DNA of 64,000 bases from Blastococcus capsensis. Lineage in GTDB: Bacteria > Actinomycetota > Actinomycetes > Mycobacteriales > Geodermatophilaceae. The notes under the pieces were generated by a model. It saw only the letters and a list, made by a program, of their open reading frames with translations, searched no databases and was not told where the DNA came from. The position numbers and the translations under genes are program-made. Location of the stretch: NCBI RefSeq assembly GCF_030165005.1, contig NZ_JASNNW010000002.1:1-64000 (forward strand). The letters are read 5' to 3'. Each line of letters begins with the position of its first letter. Within the stretch, counting starts at the first letter, position 1. Below are positions 49,331 through 59,481 of this stretch, one piece after another.

Positions 49331-49708
49331 GTGCCCGAGCTGACCCGACCGGACGTCGAGCCGCCCACCGGGCCCGCCCCCGACGACCTGGTGATCGAGG
49401 ACCTCGTCGTCGGCGACGGTCCCGAGGCCAAGGCCGGCGACCTGGTGAGCGCCCACTACGTCGGCGTCACCCACGACGGCGGCGAGCAGTTCGACGCCTC
49501 CTGGGACCGCGGCGACCCGCTGGAGTTCCGGGTGGGCGTCGGCATGGTCATCCAGGGCTGGGACGAGGGCATCGTCGGCATGAAGGTCGGTGGTCGTCGG
49601 CGGCTCACCATCCCGGCGCACAAGGCCTACGGCGAGCGCGGCGCCGGCGGCGTCATCAAGCCCGGCGCGACGCTGGTGTTCGTCGTCGACCTCGTCGGCG
49701 TGCGGTAG
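49331..49708 (+). CDS. FKBP-type peptidyl-prolyl cis-trans isomerase
   Basis: 125 residues from GTG 49331, with GGAGAA before it. Single FKBP domain: VSAHYVGVTHDGGEQFDASWDRGDPLEFRVGVGMVIQGWDEGIVGMKVGGRRRLTIP and the C-terminal GVIKPGATLVFVVDLVGV. The conserved Tyr, Phe, Asp and Trp residues of the FK506 pocket are present. It is a cytosolic folding catalyst. A hairpin terminator follows immediately behind the stop. Confidence 0.95.
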   Translation: MPELTRPDVEPPTGPAPDDLVIEDLVVGDGPEAKAGDLVSAHYVGVTHDGGEQFDASWDRGDPLEFRVGVGMVIQGWDEGIVGMKVGGRRRLTIPAHKAYGERGAGGVIKPGATLVFVVDLVGVR

Positions 49709-49711
49709 CAC

Positions 49712-49730
49712 TGCGGTCCTCCGGACCGCA
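49712..49730 (+). terminator. Hairpin after the FKBP gene
   Basis: TGCGGTCC and GGACCGCA form an 8-bp stem with a three-base loop, 3 bases after the stop codon. It is compact and GC-rich but has no T-run, as is common for actinobacterial terminators. Confidence 0.65.
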
Positions 49731-49859
49731 CCGCGGCCACGTGCCGTCCCCTTGTCGCGCCGAGCCGCTGCGTCGTGCCTGCGCGGACCTCCGGGTCCAC
49801 TCGGCGCGACCAGGCGGGGCACGCGGAATCGGTGAAAGGGCAACGACGTTGGGCCGGGC

Positions 49860-50564
49860 ATGCGCGTAGAGGTCTGGTCCGACGTCGTGTGCCCGTGGTG
49901 CTACATCGGCAAGCGCCGCCTGGAGACGGCGCTGGCGGAGTTCCCGCACCGCGACCAGGTCGAGGTCGTGTGGCGGTCCTTCCAGCTCGACCCGTCCGCG
50001 CCCGAAGGCGAGACGCACCCGACGCTCCCGGCGCTGGCCCGCAAGTACGGCACCAGCGAGGAGCAGATGCGGCAGAACATGGCGCACGTCGAGCAGGTCG
50101 CCGCCGACGAGGGCCTTGAGTACCACCTGGTCGACGGCGTCAGCGGCAACACCCTGCTCGCCCACGAGCTGCTGCACCTGGCCGCCGAGCACGGGAAGCG
50201 CAACGAGCTCAAGGAGCTCCTCCTGCACGCCTACTTCGAGGAGGGCCGGCCGGTCTTCGACGTGGAGTCCCTGGTGCCGTTCGCGGTGCAGGTGGGCCTC
50301 GACGAGGCCGAGGTGCGCGCGGCGCTGGCCGACCGCCGCTACCTGGCCGCGGTCCGTCAGGACGGCGCGACCGCCCAGGCGCTCGGCGCGACGGGCGTCC
50401 CGTTCTTCGTCGTGGACCGGAAGTACGGCGCCGCAGGTGCGCAGCCGGCCGAGTTGCTCCTCCAGGTCCTCGAGCGCGCCTGGGCCGACGCGAACCCGGT
50501 CACCGTCCCGCCGGCCGGGTCCCCGCCCGCCCACGCCTGCGACGACGGCAGCTGCGCGGTCTAG
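49860..50564 (+). CDS. DsbA-family oxidoreductase FrnE
   Basis: 234 residues. The active site CPWC (11-14) is intact in VEVWSDVVCPWCYIGKRR. The middle carries the FrnE-type helical insert, and the C-terminus has GVPFFVVDRKYGAAGAQP and ends in CDDGSCAV, the second cysteine pair of FrnE. It is a cytosolic disulfide isomerase/oxidase linked to oxidative-stress tolerance. The last four bases overlap the stop of the convergent nitronate monooxygenase gene. Confidence 0.93.
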   Translation: MRVEVWSDVVCPWCYIGKRRLETALAEFPHRDQVEVVWRSFQLDPSAPEGETHPTLPALARKYGTSEEQMRQNMAHVEQVAADEGLEYHLVDGVSGNTLLAHELLHLAAEHGKRNELKELLLHAYFEEGRPVFDVESLVPFAVQVGLDEAEVRAALADRRYLAAVRQDGATAQALGATGVPFFVVDRKYGAAGAQPAELLLQVLERAWADANPVTVPPAGSPPAHACDDGSCAV

Positions 50565-51523
50565 CCCAGCAGCCGCGCGACCGCGCGGAGCGCCTGCTCG
50601 GCTGCGGCGTCCAGATCGCGGACGACGTCGGTGGCCGAGCGCTCCGTGGTGACCAGGCCGACCGCCTCCCCCGCGTAGACGGGCGCGGTGACCGGGTTCC
50701 CGGTCTCCCGGCCGGCGACCACGAGCTGCCGGGCGTCGGGATCGTCCACCAGCTCCTGCTCGCGCCCGTGCCAGGCGCGGGAGAAGTCGTTGACCAGCGC
50801 CCGGCCGGGCCAGCGCTCGGGCCAGGCGAGACCCTCCGCGACGTCGAAGGCGCGGGTCAGCACCGTCTCCTCGCCGGTCGCCTCCCGCACCCGCTCCCGT
50901 GCGGCGGCTGAGTTGAGCCCCTCGGTGCAGGACAGCAGCGCCGTGCCGATCCACACCCCGGACGCCCCGGCCGCGAGCGCGGCCGCCATCCCGCGGCCGG
51001 TGACGATGCCGCCGGCGGCGACCACCGGTCGATCGGTGAGGGCGAGGACCTCCTGGAGCAGCGGCAACAGGCTCCGGTGACCGGTGTGCCCGCCGGCCTC
51101 GGTGCCCTGGGCGACGAGGACGTCCACGCCGGCGTCGAGCGCGAGCCGGGCGTCGGCGACCGTGTTCACCTGGGCCGCCACCGCGATCCCGGCGTCGTGC
51201 AGGGGCCCGACGTAGGGCGCGGGGTCGCCGAAGGACACCGACACCAGGTCCGGCCGCGCGGCGATCGTCGCCTCGAGCAGGTCCGGCCGGTCGGCGAGGG
51301 TCCACACCATCAACCCGACGCCGAACGGCATCCCGGACCCGGCCGGGACCGCGCACTGCTCGGCGAGGAAGTCGACGCCGTGCTTCCCGCTGATCCCGAT
51401 CGTCCCCAGCCCGCCGGCGAGCGAGACGGCCGCGGCGAGCCCGCCGCCGGCCACGCCGGCCATGGGTGCCCCGATGACCGGCGTGGTGAGGCCGAAGCGG
51501 TGAGTCAGCGCTGTCGTGATCAC
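50561..51523 (-). CDS. Nitronate monooxygenase (2-nitropropane dioxygenase-like)
   Basis: 320 residues. The TIM-barrel FMN enzyme motifs are TPVIGAPMAGVAGGGLAAAVS (N-terminus), VAAQVNTVADARLALDAGVDVLVAQGTEAGGHTGHR and AAGGIVTGRGMAAALAAGASGVWIGTALL. The catalytic-like His is in GGHTGHR. The family oxidises nitronates (such as propionate-3-nitronate) or related substrates with oxygen. The gene stands apart with convergent FrnE on one side. Confidence 0.9.
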   Translation of the reverse strand: MITTALTHRFGLTTPVIGAPMAGVAGGGLAAAVSLAGGLGTIGISGKHGVDFLAEQCAVPAGSGMPFGVGLMVWTLADRPDLLEATIAARPDLVSVSFGDPAPYVGPLHDAGIAVAAQVNTVADARLALDAGVDVLVAQGTEAGGHTGHRSLLPLLQEVLALTDRPVVAAGGIVTGRGMAAALAAGASGVWIGTALLSCTEGLNSAAARERVREATGEETVLTRAFDVAEGLAWPERWPGRALVNDFSRAWHGREQELVDDPDARQLVVAGRETGNPVTAPVYAGEAVGLVTTERSATDVVRDLDAAAEQALRAVARLLG

Positions 51524-51540
51524 GACCGCATTCTGGCCCC

Positions 51541-51783
51541 CTACTGGGTGGCGGGCCCGCCGTGCTCGGTGCCCTCGAGCTTCCGGAGGAGTTCGTGGCA
51601 GCGCTTCGCGCGAGCGGAGTCCTGCTCCATGACCTCGCGGAAGAAGCTCGCCACGTCGTCCAGGCCCGCGTTCTCGGCGTCCCGGACGTACTGGCCGTAG
51701 TCGTGCCCGGCCTTGAGCGAGTGGTACTGCACGGAGATCAGGTCGAACGTGACGTCGGCGAAGCCGGTCTCACCGGTGGCCAT
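51541..51783 (-). CDS. Small helical (ferritin-like) protein, unknown function
   Basis: 80 residues from ATG 51783, with AGGAGG upstream. The sequence is two long helices, DVTFDLISVQYHSLKAGHDYGQYVRDAENAG and DVASFFREVMEQDSARAKRCHELLRK, separated by a short turn. The His, Tyr and Glu pattern resembles half of a ferritin-like bundle, so a dimer could form a four-helix bundle. No metal site is proven. No neighbour gives a function. Confidence 0.7.
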   Translation of the reverse strand: MATGETGFADVTFDLISVQYHSLKAGHDYGQYVRDAENAGLDDVASFFREVMEQDSARAKRCHELLRKLEGTEHGGPATQ

Positions 51784-51857
51784 GCGGTCCTCCTTCGTGG
51801 GGAGCGGTTCGGACCAGCTCCCGGTGCCCGAGCCGGACCGATCCGTAACATCGCGGC

Positions 51858-52076
51858 TCAGGTGGACGGCGCCTCCGAGAACGCGCCGCCGGTGACGTCG
51901 CCGTCCCCGGCCTCGTCGGACGGCGTCTGGCTCGTGGCGAGCTCGTCCTCGCCCGTGGCCGCCGGATCGTCCCCGGTCGACGCCAGGTCGGCGCCCTGGC
52001 CGTAGGCGCCGGGATCGGCCTGCGTGGTGCGTGGGTCGTTGAGCGGATCGGGCACGTCGGGATCGGTGACGGTCAT
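51858..52076 (-). CDS. Small acidic hydrophilic protein, unknown
   Basis: 72 residues from ATG 52076, with a strong AAAGGAGG ribosome site. The composition is Asp, Gly, Pro, Ala and Thr with no hydrophobic core (DPDVPDPLNDPRTTQADPG, then TGDDPAATGEDELATSQTP), so it is likely disordered. No family is recognised. Its excellent ribosome site argues that it is translated. Confidence 0.65.
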   Translation of the reverse strand: MTVTDPDVPDPLNDPRTTQADPGAYGQGADLASTGDDPAATGEDELATSQTPSDEAGDGDVTGGAFSEAPST

Positions 52077-52144
52077 GCGGGCCTCCTTTCCCGGCCCGGC
52101 GCGCACGAACCCCTCGCCCGACGCGCGCGACCGGTGCGTTACGC

Positions 52145-52420
52145 ATGCCGACGCCGCTGCGACAGCTGGAGGGGCACGGACGGAGGATCGGCATGACGGT
52201 GGCCCGCCCCGATCGAGGACGTCTGGACCGCGCTCACCGAGCCCGACCGGCTCGCCCGCTGGATCGGCACCTTCGAGGGGGAGCGCCGGCCCGGGCGATG
52301 GGGTGGCACTGGCACCTGGACGAGCTCGACGCCGAGGTGGGTGGGCGGCCGCCGCCGGGCTCCTGGGACGCCTTCTCCGCGGAGATCGGTCCGGGTCACG
52401 GCCGCACGCCCCAGGCCTGA
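52145..52420 (+). pseudogene. SRPBCC/AHSA1-like protein with internal deletion and frameshifts
   Basis: The start MPTPLRQLEGHG...IGMTVAR and the later segment IEDVWTALTEPDRLARWIG are in different frames, and a third frame gives WHWHLDELDAEVGG...GSWDAFSAEIGPG at the end. These pieces are the N-terminal part, the first helix and the C-terminal part of an AHSA1-type SRPBCC protein of about 150-200 residues. The beta-sheet core is missing: after IGTFEGE the sequence jumps to the C-terminal region. At least one deletion and one frameshift are needed. The gene faces the broken Old Yellow Enzyme gene. Confidence 0.83.
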
Positions 52421-52448
52421 CCGCCCTCGACCTCGTCCTGGCGTGCCC

Positions 52449-53628
52449 TCAGCCTGCGGAGGGCACGGGAGCGGGCTCCCTGACCTGTACCGGGCCGGGT
52501 CCGGTCCACGGGCCCAGCCCGTCGAGGAGCCGGTCGCGGGACGCCAGCCGCGGTCCGGCCTGCACCGGGTAGGCGTCGTAGCCGGCCGTGAGCTCGCGGA
52601 CGGCGTGGACGGCGAAGTTCGGGTCGTCCTGCGCCTCCCGGGCCACCGCGACCAGGTCCGCGGCGCCGCCGGCGACGACCGCCTCGGCCTGCCGGGCGTC
52701 GACGATGAGCCCGACGGCCATCGTCGGGATGCCGGCCTCGGCGCGCAGCGTGGCGGCGTAGGGCACCTGGTAGCCGTAGCCGATCGGGTGCTCCCAGCCG
52801 CCGCCGATCCCACCCTCGGACACGTCCACGGCATCGATCCCGCGGGCCGCCAGCTCCCGGGCCAGGGCCACGGTGTCCTCCAGGGTGATCCCGTCGCGCG
52901 AGCCGTCGACGGCGGAGACCCGCACGATCAGCGGCTTCTCCTCGGGCCACACCGCACGCACGGCGTCGACCACCTCGAGCGGGAACCGCATCCGCGCCTC
53001 CCGCGAGCCGCCGTACGCGTCGTCGCGCCGGTTGGTCAGCGGGGAGAGGAACTGGTGCAGCAGTGAAAGGACCCCGTCCTCCTCACGCCTCGCAAGCTCG
53101 GCGCGAGCCTCGGGACGGGGCCGGGGCGGCGACGAACGCGTCGCGCACGCCGGCCAGCTCCGCGACGGTGAGCGCGGCGGGCGCCGGCCACCCGTCCCCG
53201 GCCGGGACCGCGCTCGCCGAGACCGTCGGCCAGGGGTGCTCACCCGGACGGGCGTTCTCCTCGGTGACCGGGCCACCGCCGTCCCAGGGCCGCCGGCTGC
53301 TCGCCTTGGCGCCGGCGTGCGCCAGCTGGATGCCCGCCGCGGCACCCTCGGCGTGCAGGAAGTCGACGACGCGGGCGAGCCCGGGAACGTGCTCGTCGGA
53401 CCACAGGCCGACGTCGCCGTGGCTGATCCGTCCCTCCGCCGTCACCCCGGTGGCCTCGACGATCACCAGCCCGAAGCCCCCGAGCGCGAATCGGCCGAGG
53501 TGGACGAGGTGGTAGTCACCGACGAACCCGTCGGTGACGGAGTACTGGCACATCGGTGCGACCACGAGGCGATTGCGCAGGGTGACTCCGCGGAGGCGGA
53601 GCGGCGTCATCAGGGCTGGAGTGTTCAC
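52449..53628 (-). pseudogene. Old Yellow Enzyme-family NADH:flavin oxidoreductase, disrupted by a palindromic repeat
   Basis: The N-terminal part from GTG 53628 reads LRLRGVTLRNRLVVAPMCQYSV and runs correctly to VAELAGVRDAFVAA. There it enters the repeat at 53065-53122 and meets a stop. On the other side and in a different frame, the gene resumes as LLHQFLSPLTNRRDDAYGG and continues correctly through VSEGGIGGGW to the end at 52449. The conserved segment that should lie between, containing the HAAHGY motif with the substrate-binding histidines, is missing; about 20 residues are replaced by about 58 bases of repeat. The gene is dead for YqjM-like ene-reductase function. Confidence 0.9.
53065..53122. 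repeat. Dispersed GC-rich palindromic repeat, diverged copy D inside OYE gene
   Basis: GGACCCCGTCC and GGGACGGGGCC arms flank a centre CGCCTCGCAAGCTCGGCGCGAG, which corresponds to the CTCGCAGGCTCGCGG centre of copies A-C with changes. It has replaced part of the Old Yellow Enzyme reading frame rather than lying between genes. The flanking coding sequences match the family up to both borders within a few bases. Confidence 0.85.
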
Positions 53629-53690
53629 GGGATGTGGCGAACAACGCCGCCCGAAGGGCTGTCCCGAGCTGAAGGCAAGACGTCCTATAC

Positions 53691-53710
53691 GTAACATTCG
53701 TCTCGGTTAC
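53691..53710. promoter_or_regulatory. Possible operator upstream of pckG
   Basis: GTAAC and GTTAC form an inverted repeat with ten bases between, 122-141 bases before the pckG start. A spaced dyad of this kind could be a regulator site (for example, CRP/GntR-like control of gluconeogenesis). It is weak and rests only on the symmetry. Confidence 0.3.
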
Positions 53711-53831
53711 AGACGCGTCTCGGCGCTTGTACCCTGACCCGATCCGGTCGGCCGCTCAGGCGGCCGCGGTTCGTATGGCACCACCGCCGGTGCAGGACTC
53801 CGCCCCGGCAACCCATGAGGATGGAGACGCC

Positions 53832-55646
<1,815 letters not shown>

Positions 55647-55661
55647 GGCGACCGACCTGGA

Positions 55662-55691
55662 GGGCCCGGACCGCAGCTGCGGTCCGGGCCC
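55662..55691 (+). terminator. Strong terminator hairpin after pckG
   Basis: A perfect 30-base palindrome, GGGCCCGGACCGCAG followed by its exact reverse complement, lies 15 bases after the pckG stop, followed by TCGTCGTC. The stem could pair over 13-15 bp. It is the strongest terminator candidate in the window. Confidence 0.85.
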
Positions 55692-55844
55692 TCGTCGTCC
55701 GTGCCCCGCCCCGCCGCCTGCCCGCCACGATCAGCTGACTCGGGCCCAGGGGGTGGTCGCGGCACGGGTCGCCGTCACAGCGCGTCGGCCCCGGGTCGGT
55801 TAGCGTGGCTGGGCCCCTTCCAGCTCCCGGAGGCATCCCCGCTC

Positions 55845-57059
55845 GTGCCCAATCCCTACCTGCAGGTCCTCCGGACGCCGCACGCCCTGCCCATGGTGCT
55901 GGCCGCGTTCGTCGGACGGCTGCCGCTGTCCATGGTGGGCCTGGGATCGGTGCTGCTCATCGCGTCGGAGACGGGTTCCTACGGCCTCGGCGGTGCCGTG
56001 GCCGCGGTGGGTGCGGTGACCACGGCGATCGCGGGGCCGCTGCTCGGCCGCTGGGCCGACACGCACGGCCAGCGCCGGGTCCTGCTGCCGGTGCTGCTGG
56101 TCTTCGTCGCCTCCGGACTGGTCTTCCTTTTCTCCGTGCGCGAAGCCTGGCCGCTCTGGATCGTCTTCGCCTCGGCCGGGGTCGCCGGGGCCTGCATCCC
56201 GCCGGTCTCCTCGATGATCCGCGTGCGCTGGACGCACCTGCTGCGCGGCAGCCACCGGCTGCCCACGGCGCTGGCGATGGAGTCGGTCGTCGACGAGTTC
56301 GTCTTCATCGTCGGCCCGGTGCTGGTCACGTTCCTGTCGACGACGGGGCACGCGACCTCCGGCGTGGTCACCGCCTTCACCCTCGCCACCGTGGGCAGCC
56401 TGCTGTTCGCCGCCCAGCGCCGGACCGAACCCGAGCCACACGGGCACGCGAGCCGGCAGGGCCCGTCGGCGATCCGCACCAGGGGCCTGCGGGTGCTGTT
56501 CGTGGTCGGTGCGGCCGTGGGCGCCATCCTCGGAACGCTGGAGATCGCGCTGGTCGCGTTCGCCGACGAGCTCGGCTACAAATCCCTGTCCGGCGTGCTC
56601 ATCGCCGGACTGGCGCTGGGTTCGATGGTCAGCGGCATCGGCTGGGGTGTCGTGCACTGGCGCGTCCCGCTGCGGCTGCGGCTGGCCGTCGCCCTGGTGG
56701 TCCTGACCGTGCTCACCGTGCCGCTGCTGCTGGTCCGGGACGTCTGGCTGATGCTGCCGTTCGTCGTGGTCGCGGGCATCGCCGTCTCGCCGTCGCTGAT
56801 CAGCTCGTTCACCCTCGCCGAGCTGCTCGTCCCGCGGGCGGCGGTCACCGAGGCGTTCACCTGGATCGGCACCGCGCTCGGGCTGGGCGTGGCGCTGGGT
56901 GCCTCGGTCGCCGGCAAGCTCGTGGACGTCTCGGGAGCGAACACCGCCTTCGTCGTGGCCACGGTGGCGGCCGGGATCGCGGCGGTCGTCGTCGCGTGCT
57001 TCCAGCGGCTGCTGCACGTGCCGGCCGAGCACGTCTCCGAGCCCGCGCTGGCCGGCTGA
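55845..57059 (+). CDS. MFS transporter
   Basis: 404 residues from GTG 55845, with CCGGAGG 13-17 bases upstream. About 12 hydrophobic segments are visible, with the loop motif GRWADTHGQRRVLLPVLL between helices 2 and 3 and ESVVDEFVFIVGPVLVTFL in the middle. The overall pattern fits a drug/metabolite MFS exporter without an obvious substrate. It is separated from pckG by the terminator and is followed by 259 bp before the tctA gene. Confidence 0.87.
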   Translation: MPNPYLQVLRTPHALPMVLAAFVGRLPLSMVGLGSVLLIASETGSYGLGGAVAAVGAVTTAIAGPLLGRWADTHGQRRVLLPVLLVFVASGLVFLFSVREAWPLWIVFASAGVAGACIPPVSSMIRVRWTHLLRGSHRLPTALAMESVVDEFVFIVGPVLVTFLSTTGHATSGVVTAFTLATVGSLLFAAQRRTEPEPHGHASRQGPSAIRTRGLRVLFVVGAAVGAILGTLEIALVAFADELGYKSLSGVLIAGLALGSMVSGIGWGVVHWRVPLRLRLAVALVVLTVLTVPLLLVRDVWLMLPFVVVAGIAVSPSLISSFTLAELLVPRAAVTEAFTWIGTALGLGVALGASVAGKLVDVSGANTAFVVATVAAGIAAVVVACFQRLLHVPAEHVSEPALAG

Positions 57060-57318
57060 CCGGGCTCGTCCGCGCCTGCCCGATGCGCGCCACCGGGATG
57101 CCTGTGGTCGCTGCCCGGGTTTCCGCGGCTGCTCCACCTGGACCATCGGTGGCGCCGTCGACGGCCCGGAACAGTCGGGTTTTCGGCACGGAGCCCCCCG
57201 AGATAACACCTTGGGCAACCTTTGGTCTGACGGTTGACCCATTTGCCCCGGACAGTGTTGGGTTCCCTCTTATGACTCGGCGCACTGCGCCGCCGACCCC
57301 GCTCGTCGAGAGGAACAC
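57060..57318. promoter_or_regulatory. Probable promoter/operator region of tctABC
   Basis: The stretch has no supportable gene. It contains TTTGGTCTGACGG at 57221-57233, which partly fits the FadR-type GntR consensus TNGTNNNACNA and resembles the palindrome at 61661-61673. A TTGACC at 57234-57239 could be a -35 box, but a good -10 was not found at the right distance. The tctA start follows at 57319. Confidence 0.4.
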
Positions 57319-58845
57319 ATGCTGTCCGACGCGATCAGCGGGCTGACGCAGGTCTTCCAGCCCGTGCCGCTGGCGCTCATGTTCCTGGGCATCGCCATCG
57401 GCTTCGTGGTCGGGGTGCTGCCCGGGCTGGGCGGCGCGGTCACGCTCGCGCTCATGATCCCGTTCACCTTCGACATGCAGCCGGTCGAGGCGTTCGCCTT
57501 CCTGCTGGGCATGTGGGTGGTCACCTCGACGACCGGAGACATCACCTCGGTGCTGTTCGGCGTCCCCGGTGAAGCGACCTCGGCGGCGACGGTCCTCGAC
57601 GGCCACCCGATGACCAAGCGCGGTGAAGGTGGCCGCGCCCTGGGCGCCGTGCTGTTCAGCTCGGCACTGGGTGCGGTCTTCGGCGCGCTCGTCCTCGCCC
57701 TGTCCATCCCGGTCATCCGGCCGGTCGTGCTGGCGTTCGCTCCACCGGAGTTCTTCGCGCTGACCATGCTCGGGCTGACGTTCGTCGTCGCGCTGTCCGG
57801 CAAGACGCTGCTCAAGGGCTTCGTCATGGCGGCGCTCGGACTGCTGGTCGCCCTCGTCGGCCTGGACCCCCAGGCCGGGATCCCGCGCTACACCTTCGAC
57901 CAGCTCTACCTCTGGGACGGGATCGGCATCGTCCCGCTCGTGGTCGGCCTGTTCGGCGGCGCCGAGGTCCTGCAGTTGATGCTGAGCAAGCGCAGCATCG
58001 CCAGTGGGGGCTCGGCGATCACGCCGGAGACGTCCCTGTCCGGCATCGGCCAGGGCGTCCGCGACGTCCTGCGGCACTGGGGAGTGGTGCTGCGCTCCAG
58101 CGCGATCGGCACCGGAATCGGCATCGTCCCGGGGCTGGGTGGGTCGGTGGCCCAGTTCATGGCCTACGGCGCGGCCCAGCAGAGCTCCAAGACGCCGGAG
58201 CTCTTCGGCAAGGGAGCGGTCGAGGGCGTCATCGCCTCCGGTGCCGTCAACAACGCGAAGGACAGCGGGTCGCTCATCCCCACGATCGGCTTCGGCATCC
58301 CCGGCGGTGCCGGCAGTGCCGTCCTGCTCAGTGCCTTCCTGATCGTTGGCCTGAACCCCGGCCAGGAGATGCTGACCACCGAGCTCGACGTCACCTTCTC
58401 CATGATCTGGGTGACGGTCCTGGCGAACTTCATCGCCGTGGCAGCAGCCTTCCTCCTCATCAAGCCGCTCACCAAGCTGACCTTCATCTCCGGCCCGCTG
58501 CTCGTGCCGTTCCTCCTGCTGCTCCTCGCGCTGGGCGCCTACACCGCGAGCAACAACTTCGCCGACGTCGTGGTGATGGTCGCCGCCGCCATCGTCGGGG
58601 TGCTCTGCATCCGCTACGACTGGCCGCGGGTGCCGTTCCTGCTCGCCGTCGTGCTGGGGTCGTTGGCCGAGCGGTACCTGTTCCTCTCCTACTCGCTGTT
58701 CGAGTGGTCCTGGCTGACCCGGCCGATCGTCCTCGGGATCGGCGCGGTCATCGCCCTTGCCGTCCTCGTGCCGGTCGTGCGCCGGCTGCGCGCGCGGTCG
58801 CGCGGTTCCCGGGGCACCGACGAGAAGAACGAGGTGGCGGCATGA
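57319..58845 (+). CDS. tctA: TctA: tripartite tricarboxylate transporter, large membrane subunit
   Basis: 508 residues. Twelve or so hydrophobic segments. Family signatures are VGVLPGLGGAVTLALMIPFTF and GIPGGAGSAVLLSAFLIVG, with TSTTGDITSVLFGVPGEATSAATVLDGHPM. The protein is the main permease of a TTT importer, energised by H+ or Na+. It overlaps tctB by ATGA. The solute-binding protein gene follows further down, so the complete system is present. The substrate could be a tricarboxylate or an aromatic acid; the downstream aromatic monooxygenase makes an aromatic acid plausible. Confidence 0.93.
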   Translation: MLSDAISGLTQVFQPVPLALMFLGIAIGFVVGVLPGLGGAVTLALMIPFTFDMQPVEAFAFLLGMWVVTSTTGDITSVLFGVPGEATSAATVLDGHPMTKRGEGGRALGAVLFSSALGAVFGALVLALSIPVIRPVVLAFAPPEFFALTMLGLTFVVALSGKTLLKGFVMAALGLLVALVGLDPQAGIPRYTFDQLYLWDGIGIVPLVVGLFGGAEVLQLMLSKRSIASGGSAITPETSLSGIGQGVRDVLRHWGVVLRSSAIGTGIGIVPGLGGSVAQFMAYGAAQQSSKTPELFGKGAVEGVIASGAVNNAKDSGSLIPTIGFGIPGGAGSAVLLSAFLIVGLNPGQEMLTTELDVTFSMIWVTVLANFIAVAAAFLLIKPLTKLTFISGPLLVPFLLLLLALGAYTASNNFADVVVMVAAAIVGVLCIRYDWPRVPFLLAVVLGSLAERYLFLSYSLFEWSWLTRPIVLGIGAVIALAVLVPVVRRLRARSRGSRGTDEKNEVAA

Positions 58846-59435
58846 GTGGCGGCGACGCGGTGCCCGGAACTCCCGCCGCAGGAGCGGGCGCGCCGGCTGC
58901 CGAGCGGGCCGCGCGCCGGCCGGCCGACACGGGGGCCACCCTGGTCATCACGGTCCTGCTGCTGGCGCTGTTCGGCTGGGCCTTCCTGGCGACCGGTGAG
59001 TGGCCGTCCCAGGCCGCGTTGTTCCCCCGCATGGTGACCGGCGCCGGCTTCGTCCTCTCGGCGCTGCTGCTCTTCCAGTCGCTGGCGGCGCTGTGGAGCG
59101 GGCGGTCGGCTGCTGCGCCTGCACCGTCGGGCCCCGGCGGGGACGGCTCCGGGGTCGAGGAGCTGAACGACGACGACGTCGAGTACGTCTTCCAGACCGC
59201 CGGTGCCCGCCGCTGGACCGAGGCGATCGGCTGGTGCGTCGGGTTCTTCGCCCTGCTGTACGTCGCCGGCCTCTTCGTCACCGCGCCGGTGTTCTCGTTC
59301 CTCTACCTGCGCTTCGCCGGGCAGCGGACGTGGCTGCTCAGCACCGTCTACGCGGTCGTCGTCGGAGCGTTGCTGTACGTGGCCTTCGAGCTCCTGCTCG
59401 CCGTCCCGACGCCGCCGGGGCTGTTCCTGGACTGA
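58842..59435 (+). CDS. tctB: TctB: tripartite tricarboxylate transporter, small membrane subunit
   Basis: 197 residues. The protein has four hydrophobic helices, as expected, with a conserved opening LVITVLLLALFGWAFLATGEWP and the final VVVGALLYVAFELLLAVPTPPGLF. The N-terminal 30 residues are Pro/Ala-rich and the central loop is acidic. It partners TctA. It is linked to tctA by ATGA overlap and to tctC by a 46-bp gap. Confidence 0.9.
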   Translation: MSGGDAVPGTPAAGAGAPAAERAARRPADTGATLVITVLLLALFGWAFLATGEWPSQAALFPRMVTGAGFVLSALLLFQSLAALWSGRSAAAPAPSGPGGDGSGVEELNDDDVEYVFQTAGARRWTEAIGWCVGFFALLYVAGLFVTAPVFSFLYLRFAGQRTWLLSTVYAVVVGALLYVAFELLLAVPTPPGLFLD

Positions 59436-59481
59436 GCCAACCGCCCCATCTCGCAGGTCGTCACCCAGAAGGAGAGAACGC

